From: an uncultured Lachnospiraceae bacterium
GTDB lineage: Bacteria; Bacillota; Clostridia; Lachnospirales; Lachnospiraceae
NCBI GenBank assembly: GCA_910585395.1
Contig: CAJUCK010000029.1
Span: 11,054-22,258 of the forward strand
Length of the DNA stretch: 11,205 nucleotides
Direction of reading: 5' to 3'
In this document: positions 6,577-11,205 of the stretch, in pieces
How the letters are laid out: each line of letters starts with the position of its first letter
How positions within the stretch are numbered: position 1 is the stretch's first letter
Made by a program: the position numbers and the translations under genes
The notes under the pieces: generated by a model
Told to the model about the DNA's origin: nothing
The model's database searches: none
Seen by the model: only the letters and a program-made list of their open reading frames with translations

Positions 6577-6589
6577 AAACATTTGTTTT
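6576..6589. promoter_or_regulatory. LexA-box-like site 2
   Basis: CAAACATTTGTTTT is the weakest of the five matches, with departures from the SOS box consensus at positions 2, 8 and 14. It covers the expected transcription start of the LysM gene, just after its -10 at 6594-6599. Confidence 0.4.
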
Positions 6590-6593
6590 ATCA

Positions 6594-6622
6594 ATTATAA
6601 AACATGAACATACATTTGTCAA
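6594..6622 (-). promoter_or_regulatory. Consensus promoter of the LysM (YneA-like) gene
   Basis: On the minus strand TTGACA (6617-6622) and TATAAT (6594-6599) are both perfect and separated by exactly 17 bases. The predicted transcript begins near 6587, about 57 bases before the ATG at 6530. LexA-like site 3 fills the spacer and site 2 covers the start point. A perfect promoter buried under operators is what a tightly repressed SOS gene needs. Confidence 0.85.
6605..6618. promoter_or_regulatory. LexA-box-like site 3
   Basis: TGAACATACATTTG departs from the consensus CGAACRNRYGTTYG at positions 1 and 10. It lies between the -35 and -10 of the LysM-gene promoter, where bound LexA would exclude RNA polymerase. 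Confidence 0.65.
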
Positions 6623-6630
6623 TAAAATTA

Positions 6631-6644
6631 CGAACAAATTTTCG
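6631..6644. promoter_or_regulatory. LexA-box-like site 4 (best match)
   Basis: CGAACAAATTTTCG matches the SOS box consensus CGAACRNRYGTTYG at every position except 10. It lies upstream of the lexA -35, just beyond the -35 of the divergent promoter, so it could act on both genes. Confidence 0.75.
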
Positions 6645-6657
6645 GAATATGTGTTTG
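6644..6657. promoter_or_regulatory. LexA-box-like site 5
   Basis: GGAATATGTGTTTG departs from the consensus at positions 1 and 5. It abuts site 4 (shared base 6644, centres 13 bases apart) and overlaps the first three bases of the lexA -35 hexamer. Confidence 0.5.
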
Positions 6658-6683
6658 CATTTTGCTGAGATATATGCTATTAT
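6655..6683 (+). promoter_or_regulatory. lexA promoter with extended -10
   Basis: TTGCAT (6655-6660) and TATTAT (6678-6683) are 17 bases apart, and TGC directly before the -10 makes it an extended -10 element. The -35 overlaps LexA-like site 5. The predicted start lies near 6690, giving a leader of about 90 bases before the ATG at 6779. Confidence 0.7.
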
Positions 6684-6778
6684 AAATATAGAATAAATTC
6701 AGTTCATAATTTCAAATGATATGTCTATGAAGAATGATATTCATGCAGATAGGCGAAAATGTTCAGGAGGTTAAGATT

Positions 6779-7393
6779 ATGGCATATGGAAAAATCAGTG
6801 ACAAACAGAAAGAAATCTTAGAATATATTAAAAGTGAAATTTTGAACCGTGGGTATCCACCCGCGGTAAGAGATATCTGTGAGGCAGTTCATTTAAAATC
6901 CACTTCTTCTGTTCATTCTCACCTTGAGACGTTAGAGAAGAACGGATATATCCGCAGAGACCCTACAAAGCCAAGAGCTATTGAAATTATAGATGATACA
7001 TTTAATTTAAGCAGACGTGAAGTGGTAAATGTCCCGCTTCTAGGACGTGTAGCAGCGGGAGAGCCTCTTCTTGCTGTAGAAAATATAGAAAGCTACTTTC
7101 CTATTCCGGCAGAATACATGCCTAAAGAAGAAGCTTTCATGTTAAAAATTAAGGGCGAAAGCATGATCAATGCAGGTATCTTTGACGGAGATACGATTCT
7201 TGTCAAACGTCAGTCTACGGCTTCAGACGGTGATATGGTGGTAGCTCTGGTGGAAGACTCTGCTACAGTTAAGACTTTTTATAAGGAAAAAGGCCATTAC
7301 CGCCTGCAGCCGGAAAATGATGCCATGGAACCTATTATTGTGGAAGAATGCACTGTTCTTGGCAAAGTGTTTGGTGTATTCCGCTTTTTCTAA
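6779..7393 (+). CDS. lexA: SOS repressor LexA
   Basis: LexA represses DNA-damage genes and is inactivated when RecA filaments trigger its self-cleavage. The 204-residue protein has an N-terminal winged-helix domain (about 1-68) with the recognition region PAVRDICEAVHLKSTSSVHSHL at its core, a linker, and a C-terminal S24 peptidase-like domain. The cleavage site is Ala93-Gly94 in GRVAAGEP, the catalytic serine is Ser128 in KGESMI and the catalytic lysine is Lys165 in ATVKTF. The start is ATG 6779 because AGGAGG ends 8 bases before it and the protein then begins MAYGKISDKQ, as in relatives; an in-frame ATG at 6734 has no such site. The promoter overlaps LexA-like boxes, so autorepression is expected. 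Confidence 0.97.
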   Translation: MAYGKISDKQKEILEYIKSEILNRGYPPAVRDICEAVHLKSTSSVHSHLETLEKNGYIRRDPTKPRAIEIIDDTFNLSRREVVNVPLLGRVAAGEPLLAVENIESYFPIPAEYMPKEEAFMLKIKGESMINAGIFDGDTILVKRQSTASDGDMVVALVEDSATVKTFYKEKGHYRLQPENDAMEPIIVEECTVLGKVFGVFRFF

Positions 7394-7471
7394 AAACAGC
7401 TTTTAGATCACTCCTATGCCATATTAAGTACACATTACAGGCATAGCTAAATTTGGATAATCATAAAGAAA

Positions 7472-7503
7472 TCCCCCCTGACGTATCGCTTTGTCAGGGG
7501 GGA
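7472..7503. terminator. Strong hairpin terminator between lexA and rsfS
   Basis: TCCCCCCTGAC and GTCAGGGGGGA form a perfect 11-bp stem with a 10-base loop. On the minus strand it is followed by ATTTCTTTAT, so it best serves as the end of the rpmA-to-rsfS unit, 22 bases after the rsfS stop. It may also block read-through from lexA on the plus strand, although A-rich rather than T-rich sequence follows there. The remaining bases from 7394 to 7471 show no gene. Confidence 0.85.
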
Positions 7504-7524
7504 CAAAATAATTTCATCCGTCTT

Positions 7525-7875
7525 TTATAATTCTTCAACTTCTATTTTCCTGCCATCTGTCCAGATTTTCTCCAAATCATAAAAAAGGCGATCTTCTTTT
7601 GAAAATATGTGAACAATAATGTCGCTGTAATCCATAAGAATCCAAGTGGAATTCCGATTCCCTTCAATTTGTTTTGCAGAATGTCCCGTTTTTTCCATCT
7701 CTTCTTCTACTGCATCTACCATTGCCTGAATCTGATTGCTGTTTCCTCCTGTTGCAATAATAAAATAATCTGCTAATGGAGAAATTTCACTGATCTCTAT
7801 CACCCGCAGCTCTTCTGCTTTTTTCTCGCTTAATGCACGGCAGGCAGATTTTGCCATTTCTCGTGAAATATCCAT
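7525..7875 (-). CDS. rsfS: Ribosomal silencing factor RsfS
   Basis: RsfS (Iojap/YbeB family) binds L14 on the large ribosomal subunit and blocks joining of the small subunit, saving energy in poor conditions. The 116-residue length is normal. Typical features are ADYFIIATG (35-43) followed by a conserved Asn-Gln pair in NSNQIQ, and WILMDYSDIIVHIF (78-91) followed by RLFYDLEKIW (96-105). An AGAGGA ribosome binding site lies about 7 bases before the ATG. It is the last gene of the cluster and ends before a strong terminator. A 96-base gap separates it from yqeK. Confidence 0.96.
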   Translation of the reverse strand: MDISREMAKSACRALSEKKAEELRVIEISEISPLADYFIIATGGNSNQIQAMVDAVEEEMEKTGHSAKQIEGNRNSTWILMDYSDIIVHIFSKEDRLFYDLEKIWTDGRKIEVEEL

Positions 7876-7956
7876 GGTCGTCCTCTCTTTCCATTTTCAA
7901 TAATATTTGAAATAACTTGCTTTGTTTCATCATTACGTAAAATAAAATGCCAAAAC

Positions 7957-7970
7957 AGATCTTTCGATCT
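7957..7970 (-). other. Small GNRA-capped hairpin in the yqeK-rsfS gap
   Basis: Read on the minus strand, AGATC-GAAA-GATCT is a 5-bp stem with a GAAA tetraloop, starting two bases after the yqeK stop and followed by GTTTTGG. It could be a weak terminator, an RNA processing site or a 3'-end stabiliser. A second short inverted repeat, TTTCAA/TTGAAA, lies at 7895-7912. No promoter was recognised in this gap. Confidence 0.3.
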
Positions 7971-7971
7971 C

Positions 7972-8538
7972 TTAACGGTTGTTTATAAAAAAATCATACG
8001 TGTTTAATGTAAGAGGATCTAAATCTTCCCCCTTTTCTTTCAGATAATCCAGCGTATCCGAAAGAATCTGTATCATTGCTTTGTCAAGATTTTCAAATGC
8101 AATTCTGCGTATTTTTTCTAAATTTGGAGCCTTTTTTCGATTTGGCTCAATATAATCTGCAATGTAAATAATTTTATCCAGCACATTCATGCCTGGTTCT
8201 CCGGTAGTATGCACCTGAATTGCATGTAGAACTTCTGAGTCGTTTACATGATAGATTTTTTTTGCATAATATGCACCTAATTTTGCGTGCAGCAGAAAAG
8301 GGCTGTGCTTTTCAGCCGCACTGATGGAGATATGATACTTTTTACATAACTTTATTTTTTTTGCATTGGGAACACATTTTGCGCAGTCATGAAGAAGCCC
8401 GGCATACATTGCTTTCTCGATATCAGCATGATATGCCATTGCCAGCGCCGCTGCAGTATACATAACGCCCATCGTATGAGTATACCGATCCTTATCCAGT
8501 TCCTTTTTCAATTTTTTTTCAATCTCTGTCCGTTTCAT
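7972..8538 (-). CDS. yqeK: HD-domain diadenosine tetraphosphate hydrolase YqeK
   Basis: YqeK-family proteins are HD-domain phosphohydrolases that split Ap4A symmetrically into two ADP, removing a stress alarmone. The 188-residue protein shows His21 in RYTHTMGV, the His50-Asp51 pair in AGLLHDCAK, and Asp128 in IADYIEPNR, the metal-binding set of the HD superfamily; HAKLGAYYAKKIY (84-96) is also typical. GGAGG precedes the ATG by four bases. The gene lies 39 bases after nadD, an arrangement conserved across Firmicutes. No fusion with NadD is present, although such fusions are known elsewhere. Confidence 0.94.
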   Translation of the reverse strand: MKRTEIEKKLKKELDKDRYTHTMGVMYTAAALAMAYHADIEKAMYAGLLHDCAKCVPNAKKIKLCKKYHISISAAEKHSPFLLHAKLGAYYAKKIYHVNDSEVLHAIQVHTTGEPGMNVLDKIIYIADYIEPNRKKAPNLEKIRRIAFENLDKAMIQILSDTLDYLKEKGEDLDPLTLNTYDFFINNR

Positions 8539-8577
8539 AATTCCTCCACTCTGCGAAATCTCAGCACAAAAATGAAA

Positions 8578-9219
8578 TTACTTATAGTATAACTTATGTT
8601 TTCGAATATATGCTTCTACCTCTCGTGGCACTAAATAACGAATCGTCCGTTTTTCCTGTATTCTGCGGCGGATTTCCTGGGATGAAACTTCCAGACTTGG
8701 TGTATCCAAGGGATAAAACTTTTGCGGATATTTTTTATTTAGATTTTCAATATACTGAAAAAATTCTTCCTGCCGCTGATGTTTTCGGTAAGCCGCCAAA
8801 ATTTTAGAATTTTCTAAAATTAAATCTGGATTTTTCCAGGACTCAAAATCAAATAGAGAATCCGCTCCCAGAATAAAAAACAGCTCTATATTTCTATAAT
8901 TTTGTTTTAATTTTTCCAGTGTTCGAAATGTATAACTGATTTCAGAGGATTGAATCTCTATTTCATTTAAAGCAAACCATGAATTATCTGCAATTGCAAG
9001 AGAAACCATTTCACATCGATGGACAGCATCCGTAATCTGCTGTTTATGACGCAGCGGAGAATGTCCAGTAGGAATAAACATTACCTGATCCAAGGAATAC
9101 TGTTCCCGTGCATTTTCTGCAATCATCAAATGTCCATTATGGATAGGATTGAATGTTCCTCCCATGATTCCGATTCGTTTCACATTTTCAATGGATTCAT
9201 TTTGTTGTTCTGTTTCCAT
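8578..9219 (-). CDS. nadD: Nicotinate-nucleotide adenylyltransferase
   Basis: NadD joins nicotinate mononucleotide to AMP from ATP, giving deamido-NAD, an essential step of NAD synthesis. The 213-residue protein has the nucleotidyltransferase motif GGTFNPIHNGH (20-30), ISYTFRTL (94-101), ILGADSLFDFESWKNP (116-131) and EVSSQEIRRRI (177-187), the equivalent of the ISSTxIR motif. The start is ATG 9219 because AAAGGAA ends 6-7 bases before it and the frame then reaches the GIMGGTF strand after an ordinary short leader; a further 26 in-frame upstream codons overlap yhbY and lack a ribosome binding site. The start lies 13 bases after the yhbY stop, so the genes are co-transcribed. Confidence 0.95.
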   Translation of the reverse strand: METEQQNESIENVKRIGIMGGTFNPIHNGHLMIAENAREQYSLDQVMFIPTGHSPLRHKQQITDAVHRCEMVSLAIADNSWFALNEIEIQSSEISYTFRTLEKLKQNYRNIELFFILGADSLFDFESWKNPDLILENSKILAAYRKHQRQEEFFQYIENLNKKYPQKFYPLDTPSLEVSSQEIRRRIQEKRTIRYLVPREVEAYIRKHKLYYK

Positions 9220-9232
9220 TTCATTTCCTTTA

Positions 9233-9529
9233 CTATTGTGGAAGCTTGATTTTAGGATCTTTTTTGGCAGGACGGTATAATATAATCTTTTTTCCAATTA
9301 CATGAACTACCTGTGATCTGGTCCGCTCTGCAAGAGTTTCTGCCAGCTCCCTTGGCTCATCAAAACAATTTTTTAATACAGAAAGTTTCACCAGCTCTCG
9401 TTTTTCAAGCGCCTCATCTACTGCAGTTACCATTTCTGGGCTAAGGCTTGATTTTCCTATCTGAAAAATAGGTGTTATACTGCTGGCAAGGCTTTTCAAA
9501 TAAGCACGTTGTTTACTGGTCATAACCAT
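9233..9529 (-). CDS. yhbY: YhbY/CRS1-family RNA-binding ribosome assembly protein
   Basis: YhbY is a small KH-like RNA-binding protein associated with pre-50S particles. The 98-residue product has the family start MTSKQRAYLKSLA, the GKSSLSPEMV stretch (26-34) and the ending HVIGKKIILYRP (76-87). Two starts are possible after GGGAGG: ATG 9529 four bases away, the same spacing used by yqeK, or ATG 9523 ten bases away, which gives the more usual MTSK start. A still longer frame from 9541 is unlikely because its first codons form the ribosome binding site. It lies between obgE and nadD as in many Firmicutes. Confidence 0.92.
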   Translation of the reverse strand: MVMTSKQRAYLKSLASSITPIFQIGKSSLSPEMVTAVDEALEKRELVKLSVLKNCFDEPRELAETLAERTRSQVVHVIGKKIILYRPAKKDPKIKLPQ

Positions 9530-9544
9530 AATTCCTCCCATCTG

Positions 9545-10831
9545 TTATTTATAATAGTCGAATTCCAGTCCATACATTCGAACAGTATCGCCTTCGGAAA
9601 TCCCCTGTTCCTCTAAAGCTTCAAGGATTCCCTGTTCGCGGAGAAATTTTTGAAAAAAGAGAAATCCCTTCTCAGAATCAATATTTGTATAGCCCAGCAT
9701 TTTTTCAATCTTAGGTCCCTCTACTACATAGACATTTTCTTGCGCATCATATTCTACCGTATAAGATTCTTCCTGCGATACAGCCATCTCTGGGAAAAAC
9801 TCCTGTTCATAAACAATGGGAGTATCGTCTATTTTCATCAACAGTTCATTCACATGATATAATAATTCTTTTACTCCCTGCCCACTGACAGCAGAAATTG
9901 GGTAAACCTGGATTCCTTTCACTTCAAATTCTTTTTTTAAGGCTGGAAGCGCACTCTCATCTTCATCATAAATTGCATCAATTTTATTTGCTGCAATCAC
10001 TTGAGGCTTTTTTAAGAGTTCTGGATTATATGCCTCAAGCTCTTTGTTAATAGCATATATATCCGCAATTGGATCACGTCCTTCCACAGAAGCAGCGTCT
10101 ACAATATGAATCATTACCCTAGTACGTTCAATGTGTTTTAAAAAGGCATGTCCCAGCCCAACTCCATCAGAAGCGCCTTCAATAAGCCCTGGAATGTCAG
10201 CAATGACAAATCCTCCTGTGCCCTCTAAATCCACTACACCCAAATTAGGATTTAACGTAGTAAAATGATAGTTGGCAATTTTGGGGCGCGCGTTACTGAC
10301 TCTGGAAAGAAATGTGGATTTACCAACATTAGGAAATCCCACCAACCCAACATCTGCAATGACTTTCAACTCCAGATGAACTTCAAGTTCCACACCAGGC
10401 TGGCCTGGCTGAGCATATTTAGGCGCCTGCATAGTCGCAGTTGCAAAATGCTGGTTCCCAAGTCCTCCTTTTCCGCCTCGGAGAATCACCTGTCTCATAT
10501 TATCGCCTGACATATCTGCAATCACTTTATCTGTAGCTGCGTCTCTTATGATGGTTCCCTGGGGAACCTTTACAATCATATCTTCACCGCTTTTGCCATG
10601 ACAATTTCTTTTGCCGCCTTCCTCACCGTTTCCGGCTGCATACTTCCTCTTGTGTCGAAAATCTGCAAGGGTGTTCAGTCCCTGATCAACCTGAAAAATT
10701 AAATCTCCGCCGTGACCGCCGTCGCCTCCGTCTGGTCCGCCGTTAGGAACATATTTTTCCCGGCGAAACGACACATGGCCGTCTCCGCCTTTTCCTGATT
10801 TTATAATAATTTTTGCGCTGTCTGCAAACAT
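9545..10831 (-). CDS. obgE: Obg GTPase (GTP-binding ribosome assembly factor)
   Basis: Obg is an essential GTPase that acts in 50S subunit maturation and links growth to ppGpp and stress signals. The 428-residue protein has all three domains: the glycine-rich Obg fold (1-157, with repeated GGxGG in 30-42 and 119-126), the G domain with G1 GFPNVGKS (165-172), G2 around TTLNPNLG (191-198), G3 DIPG (212-215), G4 NKID (282-285) and G5 SA (313-314), and the C-terminal OCT domain (about 350-428, with VEGPKIEKMLGYTN). GAGG lies 8 bases before the ATG. It follows rpmA after 84 bases that can fold into a terminator-like hairpin, and yhbY follows within about 15-20 bases. Confidence 0.97.
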   Translation of the reverse strand: MFADSAKIIIKSGKGGDGHVSFRREKYVPNGGPDGGDGGHGGDLIFQVDQGLNTLADFRHKRKYAAGNGEEGGKRNCHGKSGEDMIVKVPQGTIIRDAATDKVIADMSGDNMRQVILRGGKGGLGNQHFATATMQAPKYAQPGQPGVELEVHLELKVIADVGLVGFPNVGKSTFLSRVSNARPKIANYHFTTLNPNLGVVDLEGTGGFVIADIPGLIEGASDGVGLGHAFLKHIERTRVMIHIVDAASVEGRDPIADIYAINKELEAYNPELLKKPQVIAANKIDAIYDEDESALPALKKEFEVKGIQVYPISAVSGQGVKELLYHVNELLMKIDDTPIVYEQEFFPEMAVSQEESYTVEYDAQENVYVVEGPKIEKMLGYTNIDSEKGFLFFQKFLREQGILEALEEQGISEGDTVRMYGLEFDYYK

Positions 10832-10853
10832 TGTATTTTACCTCATGAAAAGA

Positions 10854-10881
10854 ATAGACCCGGCTATTCAGTCGAGTCTAT
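10854..10881 (-). terminator. Possible attenuator hairpin between rpmA and obgE
   Basis: On the minus strand ATAGACTCG (10873-10881) pairs with CGGGTCTAT (10854-10862), 9 bp with one G-U, around a 10-base loop, followed by TCTTTTC. A competing hairpin GAATAG-CCGGGT-CTATTC uses part of the same bases and ends at the same T-rich tract. It could lower expression of obgE and later genes relative to the ribosomal protein genes. Confidence 0.5.
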
Positions 10882-10915
10882 CAGTCGTATTGTGCATTAT
10901 CCTTCAGCATAAATT

Positions 10916-11197
10916 TTATTCATTGCTTGCCACTGGATATACAGAAGCCTGTTTTTTATCTCTTCCTTTTCTCTCAAATCTCAGCACACCATCCACTTTG
11001 GCAAATAAGGTATCGTCTCCGCCGATTCCCACATTGACACCCGGATGAATTTTAGTTCCACGCTGTCTGTATAAAATATTTCCAGCTTTTACAAACTGTC
11101 CATCAGCTCTTTTCGCACCTAATCTCTTTGACTCAGAATCTCTTCCGTTCTTGGTAGAACCAACTCCCTTTTTATGAGCGAAAAATTGAAGGTTCAT
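10916..11197 (-). CDS. rpmA: 50S ribosomal protein L27
   Basis: L27 is a large-subunit protein whose N-terminus reaches towards the peptidyl transferase centre. The 93-residue product starts [14 protein letters not shown]; in Firmicutes this N-terminal extension is removed by the cysteine protease Prp between Phe6 and Ala7. The body contains [20 protein letters not shown] (23-42) and [14 protein letters not shown] (57-70), diagnostic for L27. The ATG at 11197 is preferred; an in-frame TTG at 11203 gives two extra residues and is not the family start. The ribosome binding site must lie partly beyond the window. By conserved order the prp and rplU genes are expected just outside. Confidence 0.97.
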   Translation of the reverse strand: MNLQFFAHKKGVGSTKNGRDSESKRLGAKRADGQFVKAGNILYRQRGTKIHPGVNVGIGGDDTLFAKVDGVLRFERKGRDKKQASVYPVASNE

Positions 11198-11205
11198 ATT
11201 CAACA

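Noticed and set aside
6618..6631. A further LexA box completing a 13-base register between sites 3 and 4
   Set aside because: The bases there do not resemble the SOS box.
6734..6778. Upstream in-frame start for lexA
   Set aside because: No ribosome binding site precedes it, and the AGGAGG within this stretch is ideally placed for ATG 6779, which gives the usual LexA N-terminus.
9220..9297. 26-residue N-terminal extension of NadD
   Set aside because: It overlaps yhbY and lacks a ribosome binding site, while AAAGGAA directly precedes ATG 9219.
10265..10510. Plus-strand open frames inside obgE and nadD
   Set aside because: They lie entirely within well-supported genes on the other strand and show no domain or ribosome binding site.

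Overview
The window looks like chromosomal DNA from a low-GC, Gram-positive anaerobe of the class Clostridia, most likely Lachnospiraceae. This rests on A+T-rich sequence, strong AGGAGG-type ribosome binding sites, a ribosomal protein L27 that begins [11 protein letters not shown] (the form trimmed by the Prp protease), the Firmicutes order rpmA-obgE-yhbY-nadD-yqeK-rsfS, and lexA divergent from a small LysM gene as in Bacillus. No tRNA, rRNA, CRISPR array or insertion sequence was seen. The only gene of a mobile-element type is one tyrosine recombinase, and it looks more like a resident Xer enzyme than an integrated element.

Layout. (1) 1-2171, plus strand: 3' part of aroB, then lspA and an RluA-family pseudouridine synthase, tightly packed. 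(2) 2274-2909, plus: a cytidylate-kinase-like protein with its own promoter and a strong terminator. (3) 3095-5491, minus: a PlsC-type acyltransferase, dtd and a XerS-like tyrosine recombinase. The acyltransferase has a displaced N-terminus: a good ribosome binding site and ATG drive a 16-codon frame that stops across the ATG of the main frame. A 38-bp imperfect palindrome lies between dtd and the recombinase, and a GC-rich palindromic patch lies downstream of the recombinase. (4) 5692-6105, plus: a small lipoprotein of unknown function. (5) 6189-7393: a divergent pair, a YneA-like membrane LysM protein (minus) and lexA (plus), separated by a control region with up to five LexA-box-like sites fitted to two good promoters. 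(6) 7473-7502: a strong hairpin between the converging lexA and rsfS genes. (7) 7525-11197, minus: rsfS, yqeK, nadD, yhbY, obgE and rpmA, the ribosome-assembly and NAD cluster.

How the genes relate. LspA would process the lipoprotein encoded at 5692. LexA probably represses itself and the divergent LysM protein, which by analogy with YneA would delay division during DNA damage. The recombinase could serve chromosome-dimer resolution. L27, ObgE, YhbY, RsfS, the RluA-family enzyme and Dtd all serve ribosomes or translation quality control.

Nothing here is clearly a new defence or mobile system. The points most worth checking are the multi-box SOS control region, the acyltransferase frame break, and the palindrome next to the XerS-like gene.
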